From contig NZ_JBGJZL010000010.1 in the NCBI RefSeq assembly GCF_042610375.1, positions 121,035 to 185,034 on the forward strand: DNA of 64,000 nt, given 5' to 3'. The position numbers and the translations under genes were made by a program. Origin of the DNA: CTSoil-075 sp042610375 (GTDB taxonomy: Bacteria > Bacillota > Negativicutes > DSM-13327). Under the pieces are notes generated by a model that did not search any database, was not told the origin of the DNA, and saw nothing but the letters and a program-made list of their open reading frames with translations. Shown here piece by piece: positions 26,596 to 34,306 of this stretch (within the stretch, counting starts at the first letter, position 1; each line of letters opens with the position of its first letter).

Positions 26596-27402
26596 TTATC
26601 GATCAGGCCAAATTTTGGCGTTTTTGTCCGTTACCCAAAGATGTTCTGGTACAAATACAGGGTATTCTGGACTTTTATATGGATTTTGGTCCAGATGCCG
26701 GATCACCCAAATATAGTACATAGCATACCCTGGTGCTGTCGTTTGAGGGTGAGTTGCACTATCAAGGATTTTCACCGTGTCATTATTTCTAAGTTTTACA
26801 ACATCTTCACCAAGCTCTGAAAAACCATACCCTTGTTCAGGATAAAATTTATAAAAATAAATTTCAGGCTGAGGGTGATGATGTGGTGGATAACTTGACC
26901 ATTTGCCCGGATGATCGATGACTTCGCCTACAACTAGATTCGAATAAGGCGCATTATGATAATCAAACACGGTGCGTACAATTCGTGTTGAAGCTTCCTT
27001 CATAGTCCCTTTGCCCCGTTCTTCAGAAGCACATTCTTCTGGAGTATATAATTTTATTGGGAATACTCGGTCATTCGTAGTTTGTGTTATGCTAAGTTCC
27101 GAATCTTTGGCGATGCCAATGACCTTAACGGCTACCCCTTTTGGAACATGTAACACCCAAGGGCTACAATCAAAACAAGATTCTCTTTTTATTGTGGTTT
27201 CTTGCCCACCAAAACTCAACGTAACTTCGCCCTGGATCAAAAGAATAGCCCTTTCTTTTTCTGGATCTAGCAAATGTTCTATTTGATCTTTGCCTAATCG
27301 TAAAATCCCAAAGTCCATCATCGTATTATCTTCGGCTTCATCCATGAGTGTAATTGGATTATATCCATACTTAAATGGTCTATCTTGCCTTATTCTTAAC
27401 AT
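26596..27402 (-). CDS. iolB: 5-deoxy-glucuronate isomerase
   Basis: 268 aa, matching IolB length. Double-cupin: FDCSPWVLHVPKGV in the first cupin; SSYPPHHHPQPEIYFYKF in the second carries the metal-binding His cluster, with THPQTTAPGYAMYYIWVIRH near the end. Converts 5-deoxy-D-glucuronate to 2-deoxy-5-keto-D-gluconate (DKG). In the classical pathway DKG then goes to IolC kinase and IolJ aldolase; neither gene is present here, and the next genes upstream encode a transketolase. Confidence 0.95.
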   Translation of the reverse strand: MLRIRQDRPFKYGYNPITLMDEAEDNTMMDFGILRLGKDQIEHLLDPEKERAILLIQGEVTLSFGGQETTIKRESCFDCSPWVLHVPKGVAVKVIGIAKDSELSITQTTNDRVFPIKLYTPEECASEERGKGTMKEASTRIVRTVFDYHNAPYSNLVVGEVIDHPGKWSSYPPHHHPQPEIYFYKFYPEQGYGFSELGEDVVKLRNNDTVKILDSATHPQTTAPGYAMYYIWVIRHLDQNPYKSPEYPVFVPEHLWVTDKNAKIWPDR

Positions 27403-27416
27403 TTCTCACACCTCCA

Positions 27417-28385
27417 TTACCCTTTTCTGGCTAATACTTTATGCACTTTAGCCATGATGTTTTCAGTTGTTAAGCCAAAGCGTTGTTTCAGATAATCTTG
27501 CGGCCCAACTTCGCCAAAGGCGTCATTGACCCCCACTCTTTCCATAGGAACACTGCTATTTTCTACAATCACTTCCGCTACTGCAGAACCAAACCCATTG
27601 ATAATACTATGGTTTTCTACAGTGACGATCGCTCCAGTTTCGTCAGCACACTGAGTAATCAACTCTTTATCAATCGGTTTTAAGGTGAACATATTGACTA
27701 CCCTCACTGAAATCCCTTGTTTTTCTAATTCCTCTGCCGCCGTTAGGGCATCATCCACCATGATACCGCTAGCGATAATCGTTACATCATGACCGTCTTT
27801 TAACGTGATTCCTTTACCAATCTCAAAAGTTGAACCATCTTGATAAATTTTTATGGCGTTCTTTCTAAGGAGCCTAATGTAGAATACTCCGTATAGATCA
27901 GCCGTTTGTTTTAATAAGTTAGCTAACATGGTGGAATCTACTGGCTCCAAAATTGTTATCCCTGGAATATTTCTCACAATACCCATATCTTCAAAAGGCA
28001 TGTGTGTACCACCATTAAAAGCTGCTGTTACACCTGGATCGCTGCCAACAACTCTCACATTCAGCTTGGCATACCCACAAGATAAAAATAATTGGTCAAA
28101 ACATCTTCTAGTCGCAAAAGGACCAAATGAATGAGCAAAAGGAATTTTCCCTGTTGCCGAAAGTCCAGCAGCCACACCGATCATATTAGCTTCCTGTATA
28201 CCAACGTTAAACGTTCGCTCTGGATATGCTTTGGCAAACTTCGTCATGCCCATGGAGTTCATCAAATCAGCGTCGAGAGCCACGATTTTTTTGTTGCCTT
28301 CTGCCAACTCCATTAATGTTTCGCAATATACATTTCGCATTTCTTTAGGCTCTTTTACCCGTTGTTCTATCAATATGGCGCTCAT
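27417..28385 (-). CDS. Transketolase, C-terminal subunit
   Basis: 322 aa. Pyrimidine-binding and C-terminal domains of a split transketolase: MRNVYCETLMELAEGNKKIVALDAD, the catalytic Glu region FNVGIQEANMIGVAAGLSA, PFAHSFGPFATRRCFDQL, then GGTHMPFEDMGIVRNIPG. The usual transketolase text at the last site is GPTHQxxEDI, so the donor/acceptor pocket differs. The ATG overlaps the stop of the N-terminal subunit (ATGA). Position between iolB and a PGK/GAPDH pair suggests it acts on an inositol-derived ketose. Common central-metabolism duty cannot be excluded. Confidence 0.9.
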   Translation of the reverse strand: MSAILIEQRVKEPKEMRNVYCETLMELAEGNKKIVALDADLMNSMGMTKFAKAYPERTFNVGIQEANMIGVAAGLSATGKIPFAHSFGPFATRRCFDQLFLSCGYAKLNVRVVGSDPGVTAAFNGGTHMPFEDMGIVRNIPGITILEPVDSTMLANLLKQTADLYGVFYIRLLRKNAIKIYQDGSTFEIGKGITLKDGHDVTIIASGIMVDDALTAAEELEKQGISVRVVNMFTLKPIDKELITQCADETGAIVTVENHSIINGFGSAVAEVIVENSSVPMERVGVNDAFGEVGPQDYLKQRFGLTTENIMAKVHKVLARKG

Positions 28386-29230
28386 GCTGTCACCAGCCTT
28401 TCCATTTCAACGCTTAGTACGGAAAGTGCTTCTTCCATCTGCGCAGGACTGATTGTCATATGATGATTTAAGGTCACATGCTCAGCAAAGCAACACCCCT
28501 TACCTTTTAAGGTATTCAATACAATCACTGAGGGACGTTCTTCTTGCTTTTTCGCATTTTCGATAGCTTCTAGGATTTCTGCAACATTTGCTCCATCAAT
28601 TTCTTGCGTATACCAGCCAAAAGAGTCAATTTTCGCCCTAATATCACCCATATCATTAATATCTTTGGTATAGCCATCTAATTGTTGTTTGTTATAATCA
28701 ACAAAAGTAATTAAATGATTTACCTTTTTTTGCGCAGCCAGTAACAGTGCTTCCCATACTTGCCCTTCCTGCATTTCTCCATCGCCTAGCACCAAATAGG
28801 TATAATTTTCTTTGCCATCTAGTCTATGCCCCAAAGCAACCCCTACAGCCAAAGAAGATCCTTGCCCCAAAGAGCCAGTCGTCATATCAATACCAATTGT
28901 AAGATTTCGATCACAATGGCTGGGAAAACGAGTCCCTGGTGTATTTAATGTCAATAATTCCTCTAAAGGGAAGAAACCTTTAAGCGCTAAAGATGAATAA
29001 ATAGCTGGACCTGCATGTCCTTTAGAACAAACTAACCAATCTCGATCTTCCCACTTAGGATTTTTTGCATCATATTTCATGGCACCACCGTACAGAACGG
29101 CTAACGTATCAGCAATAGACATGGCACCACCAATATGACCAAAACCTAAGTTTCCCATCGCTTTTATCGTCTCTATCCTGATTTGTAGTGCAAAGATCTC
29201 TAATTCTTTGATTTTCTCTTTACTAATCAC
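28382..29230 (-). CDS. Transketolase, N-terminal subunit
   Basis: 282 aa. Thiamine-diphosphate-binding half: GFGHIGGAMSIADTLAVLY, LVCSKGHAGPAIYSSLALKG, TGSLGQGSSLAVGVALGHRL, LGDGEMQEGQVWEA (GDG motif) and FVDYNKQQLDG, and ending with a KGKGC region and NHHMT. GTG start at 29230 after GGGG. Together with the downstream subunit it makes one active site at the dimer interface. Family members move a two-carbon ketol unit from a ketose to an aldose. Confidence 0.92.
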   Translation of the reverse strand: MISKEKIKELEIFALQIRIETIKAMGNLGFGHIGGAMSIADTLAVLYGGAMKYDAKNPKWEDRDWLVCSKGHAGPAIYSSLALKGFFPLEELLTLNTPGTRFPSHCDRNLTIGIDMTTGSLGQGSSLAVGVALGHRLDGKENYTYLVLGDGEMQEGQVWEALLLAAQKKVNHLITFVDYNKQQLDGYTKDINDMGDIRAKIDSFGWYTQEIDGANVAEILEAIENAKKQEERPSVIVLNTLKGKGCCFAEHVTLNHHMTISPAQMEEALSVLSVEMERLVTA

Positions 29231-29299
29231 TCTGTCACCCCTTTTTGCCTGGAAGAATATTTTTTCCTTTTCCAGGGAATAATAGGCATCGTATCAGCT

Positions 29300-30565
29300 T
29301 TAACAACGCCCTGTTCTGTCATATGCATTCTTCATGGATTCAATTAAAGGCATACTGTCCCCAGAAAGGAATCGAACCATAGCCCCACCTGCTGTGCACA
29401 CATAATTGATTTGGGTCGTATCAATAAACTTTTGCGCCGCGCTGACTGTGTCTCCGCCGCCAATAACCGAATAGCCTTGAGCCTTCGCAATCGCTGTCCA
29501 AATATTCTTCGTACCATTTTCGAATAAAGGATTTTCATAAACTCCTGCTGGACCATTCACAAAAATAGTTCCTGCTTTAACAAGTTCATTCTTAAAAATT
29601 TCAATCGTCTTTTGCCCAATATCCAGATACATTTCTTCAACAGGCAGTTTATCGATTTCAATTTCAACTCTTTTCCCATCATGCTCATAAGCCATGTCCA
29701 TGGGATATATAATTTTGTCACCATACTGTGTAAGATAATCCTCAGCTGGTTTTATAAAGACTTCTAGTTTTCGATCTTTTATAAATTTATCATTCTTAGA
29801 ACCTAAATCATAACCAGCAGCCATCAACATGATTTGTCCCGTAACACCACACGTCAATATTTTATCAGCAGAACCATTCTCCAAAACCTGTTTCATCATA
29901 CCAAAAGCATCGGATATTTTAAGCCCACCTAGAACAAACACATTAGGCCTCTCTGGGCACTCCATCACCTTTGACAAGGCGTTAATTTCATCAATGAGCA
30001 GTAGGCCACCTGCCGTAGGCAAGACTTCTTGAAAGGCCACCATGGAAGGTGCATTACGATGAGCCGCTGCAAAAGCATCATTCACATAATAGTCCGCCAG
30101 CGGTGCGAGACTACGTACTAAATAGGTGTTTAACATCTCCTGTGGTTTTAGTTTCACCGCATCTTCAAAAGTAGATATTTCTTCAGAAAGATATCGCAAA
30201 TTTCCCAGCAATACGGCTTCACCAGACTTGAGATTCTTGACGGATTCCTGGGCAGCCGGTCCGCATACATCATCGATATAGAGTACTTCTTGGGACAAGT
30301 ATTTGGATAACTTCTGAGCATGTTCTGCTAATGATATGAGATTATGATAATCTAAAGTATCCCCTTGATGAGCGATAATGGCGAGTTTGGCCCCTCGGTC
30401 TAGTAAATATCTCAAAGTTGGTATACTCTTTTTAATGCGGTTTTCACTGACGATTTTTTTTGTTCTAGGATCCAAAGGAGAATTAATATCCACCCTTAGA
30501 ATGACTGTCTTACCATAAAAGTCAAATTTGTCCATTGACTGGATTTTAGTTATTTTTTCATCCAT
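29300..30565 (-). CDS. Archaeal-type phosphoglycerate kinase homologue, altered substrate loop
   Basis: 421 aa, similar in style to archaeal PGKs. LRVDINSPLD (residues 23-32), VNDAFAAAHRNAPS (161-174), FVLGGLKISDA, NGPAGVYENPLFENGT and GGGDTVSA (369-376) are PGK landmarks. Basic-patch residues Arg24, Arg43, His66, Arg124 and Arg170 appear kept, but the loop that reads AHQGRP/AHQGKP in ordinary PGKs is AHQGDT here (Asp69), and LENLRF is LGNLRY. Loss of a phosphate-binding base suggests a substrate without the 3-phosphate. Overlaps the GAPDH homologue by 16 bases. I infer it makes ATP from 4-phospho-D-malate; it could instead be a normal PGK variant. Confidence 0.85.
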   Translation of the reverse strand: MDEKITKIQSMDKFDFYGKTVILRVDINSPLDPRTKKIVSENRIKKSIPTLRYLLDRGAKLAIIAHQGDTLDYHNLISLAEHAQKLSKYLSQEVLYIDDVCGPAAQESVKNLKSGEAVLLGNLRYLSEEISTFEDAVKLKPQEMLNTYLVRSLAPLADYYVNDAFAAAHRNAPSMVAFQEVLPTAGGLLLIDEINALSKVMECPERPNVFVLGGLKISDAFGMMKQVLENGSADKILTCGVTGQIMLMAAGYDLGSKNDKFIKDRKLEVFIKPAEDYLTQYGDKIIYPMDMAYEHDGKRVEIEIDKLPVEEMYLDIGQKTIEIFKNELVKAGTIFVNGPAGVYENPLFENGTKNIWTAIAKAQGYSVIGGGDTVSAAQKFIDTTQINYVCTAGGAMVRFLSGDSMPLIESMKNAYDRTGRC

Positions 30566-31578
30566 TTTCCCATCCCCAAATACTTATTGGTTTCGGCGAC
30601 TGCAAGAACTCCCTCTGTTTGCATTCCCATAGCCGCTCGTATACCATCGATCGTTTCTGGTATAGTAACTGCTTCTTGGGGAATATTAATGGCATACATA
30701 ATATCATTGCCAGATTCAACAATGGATTCGTCCCACAACCCAATTTCATACATATCACCACGAGGATTGCCAAGATCTCTTGCATATCGGAACAAGGATG
30801 CATTGCCTTGGAATCCGTCCTCAATACGAACGACTCTGATGCGAGGATGTTTGGTAAAGACTTCTAGAGCTTGCTCTTTATTAATTTTTTTCTTTGTAGT
30901 AGCTACCACCGTGATAATATGACCATGGGTCACAGGTGTATGTACTAGAATGCCCGTTGCATTAATATGAGGCATGATTGTCATTAAGTCTTCAGCCTGG
31001 TGACTGGGGGCTTTGTCAATTTGCAAGGCATTGGTCAATCCGCGATGATAATCTCCAGGATCAGCGACACGCCGTATAATGGTAATCGCCACTTTTTCTA
31101 CCCCATATTCCCGGTCTAGGCAGTCCACAGAACGAATTAATCCAGTCGTATTGCAAGAAGTGAGTTTCAAGAATTGTTTTTCTAAACCATTTTCATAGTT
31201 GGCATAACCATGAAAGAAAACGTCGGCGACGGAATTTTTTTCGCCCCCTTGGAATATGGCTTTTTTGTTATACTTTGCATACAGTTCTTTGTTTTTTGCG
31301 CCAACACCCGCGCTGGTCGCATCAAGAACAATATCAACTTTCTGAACAAGTTCCTCTAAAGACCCTGCTACAGGTATATCTAAAGCTGCAAACTGAGGAA
31401 GATTTTCTGCTATACCTAGATAGAAGTTATAGGGCATACCTTTTTCTTTCAAAGCCCTTATCGGAAGAGTCGGAGAAACATCAGCAACTCCGATTAGTTC
31501 CATGTCCTCCTGCAACGCAACGCCATCTGCAAGTCTCTGTCCGATTACGCCATAACCTACAACACCAACTTTTACCAT
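30550..31578 (-). CDS. Archaeal-type (type II) glyceraldehyde-3-phosphate dehydrogenase homologue
   Basis: 342 aa from the ATG at 31578 (GGAGG eight bases upstream). Resembles archaeal GAPDH, not bacterial GapA: VKVGVVGYGVIGQRLADGV, AIFQGGEK, catalytic Cys142 in TSCNTTGLIR and IIRRVADPGDYHRG. The archaeal SHHGPD block is SHQAED here. First gene of the inositol operon, 16-base overlap with the PGK homologue. GAPDH-fold enzymes turn an aldehyde plus phosphate into an acyl phosphate with NAD(P). I infer malate semialdehyde as substrate; glyceraldehyde 3-phosphate remains the conservative alternative. Confidence 0.88.
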   Translation of the reverse strand: MVKVGVVGYGVIGQRLADGVALQEDMELIGVADVSPTLPIRALKEKGMPYNFYLGIAENLPQFAALDIPVAGSLEELVQKVDIVLDATSAGVGAKNKELYAKYNKKAIFQGGEKNSVADVFFHGYANYENGLEKQFLKLTSCNTTGLIRSVDCLDREYGVEKVAITIIRRVADPGDYHRGLTNALQIDKAPSHQAEDLMTIMPHINATGILVHTPVTHGHIITVVATTKKKINKEQALEVFTKHPRIRVVRIEDGFQGNASLFRYARDLGNPRGDMYEIGLWDESIVESGNDIMYAINIPQEAVTIPETIDGIRAAMGMQTEGVLAVAETNKYLGMGKWMKK

Positions 31579-31686
31579 TATCAATTCCTCCTAATAAATA
31601 TTTTTTTTAATTATCGGATTTTCATCAAATCTCACAGGCTGACGATCACATCCTTTATTAATTTTTAACACTCTATTTATTTCGAC

Positions 31687-31712
31687 ATTTTGTGCAAACG
31701 TTTGCACAAAAT
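31687..31712. promoter_or_regulatory. LacI-type operator 1 (26-bp perfect palindrome)
   Basis: Core TGTGCAAACGTTTGCACA with CpG at the centre, symmetrical over 26 bp. It lies about 110 bp upstream of the GAPDH-homologue start, at the head of the inositol operon. CpG-centred palindromes of this kind are bound by LacI-family repressors. Confidence 0.85.
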
Positions 31713-31823
31713 GCAAAAAAAAATATAATTTTAGAATGTTACTTTTAAAGTTAGCAAATTTAGAATTAAAATTAATTTATTTGTTTATTTAGCCTCTTCA
31801 ATTTATTCTGAAATTTCATTACA

Positions 31824-31849
31824 GCATTTTGCAATCGTTTGCAAAATGC
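31824..31849. promoter_or_regulatory. LacI-type operator 2
   Basis: Arms GCATTTTGCAA / TTGCAAAATGC around TCGT, almost fully symmetric. Located 137 bp centre-to-centre from operator 1, about 13 helical turns, which would allow looping by a tetrameric or cooperative repressor. Confidence 0.82.
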
Positions 31850-31886
31850 GACAACAAGACTTATCAAAATTAAATCCTATGCCCCT

Positions 31887-32927
31887 TTATAATGATCCAC
31901 AGGATTCTCGTATAATTAATGACGGCTTGACTAATATATTTCTTTTAATCGTCTTTTGATCTTTAATTAGATTAATCAAAGTTTCACAGGCTAATACTGC
32001 AATTTTCTCTCGCGGTTGATGAATCGTCGTTAAGAGAGGTCTGAAAAAAGATAACAATTCAATATCATCATAACCAACAACGGCAATATCTTCAGGTACT
32101 TCTAACTTCAATTCTGTAAGTGCTTGAATTGCTCCTAATGCCATTAAATCATTTTGAGAAAAAATCGCACTAAAATCTTTTATTTTCTCCTTGTTGTCCA
32201 TGATAATCTCATAACCAGACTGGAAAGATCGATCTCCATGGAAAAATATCTTTTCATCAAAATGAATATTATATTCAGTCAGTGCAGCCCTATAACCATC
32301 TGTTCGATTCGAAAATTCATCCATATTACCCACCGCAGTGATACAAGCAATCCGCTTATGACCATGTTGTATAAGATGCTCGGTCGCCCTATATCCACCA
32401 GTGAAATGATCTGTGCAAAATATATTAGCCTCTTCTAAGAACCATGGATCATTAGGATAATGATGCAAAAACACAAAGGGAATTCCCTGCTTCTTCATAA
32501 GAAGTAAAGCCTCTTTGTCAACTTGATCCAAGATTGGACTAACAATAATGAGACCGTCAACTTTTTTACTTTTCACTAATCTTTCAATATTACTACTATC
32601 ACCATCAAATCTGTTTTTCGCAAAAGCCACAATAAGATCGAGGGCTTCCCTCTCCAATGTTTTCCTAATGTGATTATGTAAGGAATTATAAAATAAGTTA
32701 ACATGAAACGCTTCAAAACTTTCAGGATAAATAACGCCAATCGATCCAGTCTTTTGAGTACTCAAACTCCGCGCGCTCGCATTAAATTCAAATCCCAACT
32801 CTTTAGCAATTTCTTTAATCTGTTTTTTTGTAGCCTCTGCTACGAGGTTGCTATCATTGAGACTTCTCGATACTGTGGAAAAACTCACACCAGCAATGAG
32901 GGCAATATCTTTTATTGTTACAGGCAT
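31887..32927 (-). CDS. LacI-family transcriptional regulator of the inositol operon
   Basis: 346 aa from the ATG at 32927 (GGAG eight bases before). N-terminal LacI helix-turn-helix MPVTIKDIALIAGVSFSTVS with hinge region LGFEFNASARSLSTQK. The effector domain has periplasmic-binding-protein blocks: IGVIYPESFEAFHV, KVDGLIIVSPILD, IACITAVGNMDEFSNR, IFSQNDLMALGAIQAL and VVGYDDIEL. It is transcribed in the same direction just upstream of the operon, with two CpG palindromes between and a third upstream of its own start. Likely ligand is an inositol-pathway intermediate. Confidence 0.92.
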   Translation of the reverse strand: MPVTIKDIALIAGVSFSTVSRSLNDSNLVAEATKKQIKEIAKELGFEFNASARSLSTQKTGSIGVIYPESFEAFHVNLFYNSLHNHIRKTLEREALDLIVAFAKNRFDGDSSNIERLVKSKKVDGLIIVSPILDQVDKEALLLMKKQGIPFVFLHHYPNDPWFLEEANIFCTDHFTGGYRATEHLIQHGHKRIACITAVGNMDEFSNRTDGYRAALTEYNIHFDEKIFFHGDRSFQSGYEIIMDNKEKIKDFSAIFSQNDLMALGAIQALTELKLEVPEDIAVVGYDDIELLSFFRPLLTTIHQPREKIAVLACETLINLIKDQKTIKRNILVKPSLIIRESCGSL

Positions 32928-32976
32928 AATGCGTACTCCAATATTAGTAAAATCTTTTTCTATATAATGTAATTTC

Positions 32977-33000
32977 ATAATAACAAACGTTTGCATTAGT
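32977..33000. promoter_or_regulatory. LacI-type operator 3 (autoregulation site)
   Basis: CAAACGTTTG palindrome (32984-32993) with the same centre as operator 1, about 55 bp upstream of the regulator start. Shorter symmetry than the other two, suggesting weaker autoregulation. Confidence 0.65.
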
Positions 33001-33125
33001 GTCAATCTATTTTATTTATCCTTATTCAAAATATTATTTTCTTCTTTATCATAACGATTTCTCCCACTTATATCATTATTAATTTCTTCTGTTTATTTTA
33101 CTATTTTTTAAACTGTAGCAGAAAT

Positions 33126-33157
33126 ATTTGAAAGCCGACCTTAGTCGGCTTTCAAAT
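33126..33157 (-). terminator. Terminator after the glycosyltransferase pair
   Basis: Perfect 13-bp arms ATTTGAAAGCCGA / TCGGCTTTCAAAT immediately downstream of the PIG-V-like gene. Confidence 0.8.
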
Positions 33158-33161
33158 CGAA

Positions 33162-34277
33162 TCATCCAATCCAATACCAATTTATAAATAAGGAAGCACA
33201 TAACAATAAAGTAAAAGCGCTTACCGTTATATAACAATAAAAGATTTTTTGGGGAAGTCGAGCAAAAAATAAATATAAGGGGAATATGGGCAAAAGGAAA
33301 CGCGACATACTGTAGAGTGGTAATTCAGTAGCCGCAAACACTAAGGGGATTATAAACCATAGCCATGCGATAATGAGGTAGGATGTATGAACTTTGAATC
33401 TAGACCAAAATGTCGTACATAACAAACCGATTAAACTAATAACAACAGTAAATGAATCTAAGGCAGCTCCAGGTTGATTATCAGGATTATTAGCAAAAGT
33501 TAAAGGTAAGTTGTTCCATATGTTTTCCCATGGCAAGCCTAGATGCCTGCCCCATCCTTGCTGAGAAACGACAAACGCGATTGGATCTCCGAGTAAATAA
33601 AAATTATAAATCATAAAAAGTAATAAGGCAACAGGCGGAAAAAATAAAGAGATTGCCGCATACTTTACCTTATGCAATTGAGAATAGTTTTTTATAAATT
33701 CATACAATAAAAATAAAAAAAAGAAGATCCCTAAATTTCTGGTTAAAGTGGCGAGAGCACCAGCTATCCCTGAATACCACCATTTTTGAGTTCTTGCAAA
33801 ATAAATACACGCGAGAGAGAAAGTGATGAAGATCGGCTCGGTATAAATACTATTTAGAAAAAATGAAGTAGGCATCACAGCATAAGATAGGAGGGCATAT
33901 TTAACCTCCTTCTCAGAAAAATCTAACTGAAAAGTAAGATACATCATCCAAAAGCTCAAGAAGGCAAAAAAGTTACAAATGAGTAGACCTGCAACTGCAA
34001 AATTTAAGCCAAAATAGGCTAGGATTTTCATAAAGACTATAATGGCTGGAAAAAAGACGATTGATTTTGAAGTATAACCATGCCCAGCAACATAGGTATA
34101 CCAGTGAGCATCCCACTTGATCAGCTTTTCAATATAGGGCGAAAGAGGGTAAATGGATTGGTCAATAAAACCCGTTGGTTCATGGTGGGGTAATGCATCA
34201 GCTAATAGATATGAGACAACAATGATGAGTGTATGAATGAAGAAGCAAATCCATACAATTTTTGAAGGAAATTTCAT
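33162..34277 (-). CDS. PIG-V-like/mannosyltransferase family integral membrane protein
   Basis: 371 aa, about eight to nine hydrophobic helices. Near residue 55 it has KWDAHWYTYVAGHGYT followed by FFPAI, the WDxxWY-type catalytic loop of PIG-V-like glycosyltransferases that use lipid-linked sugar donors. Ends in a hydrophobic helix. It follows a GT2/GtrA gene by 29 bp. The pair would make a polyprenyl-phosphate sugar and transfer it outside the membrane onto a lipid, glycan or protein. Confidence 0.83.
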   Translation of the reverse strand: MKFPSKIVWICFFIHTLIIVVSYLLADALPHHEPTGFIDQSIYPLSPYIEKLIKWDAHWYTYVAGHGYTSKSIVFFPAIIVFMKILAYFGLNFAVAGLLICNFFAFLSFWMMYLTFQLDFSEKEVKYALLSYAVMPTSFFLNSIYTEPIFITFSLACIYFARTQKWWYSGIAGALATLTRNLGIFFFLFLLYEFIKNYSQLHKVKYAAISLFFPPVALLLFMIYNFYLLGDPIAFVVSQQGWGRHLGLPWENIWNNLPLTFANNPDNQPGAALDSFTVVISLIGLLCTTFWSRFKVHTSYLIIAWLWFIIPLVFAATELPLYSMSRFLLPIFPLYLFFARLPQKIFYCYITVSAFTLLLCASLFINWYWIG

Positions 34278-34306
34278 GAGTAAATACCTCTTCTATTTAA
34301 TTCAAG

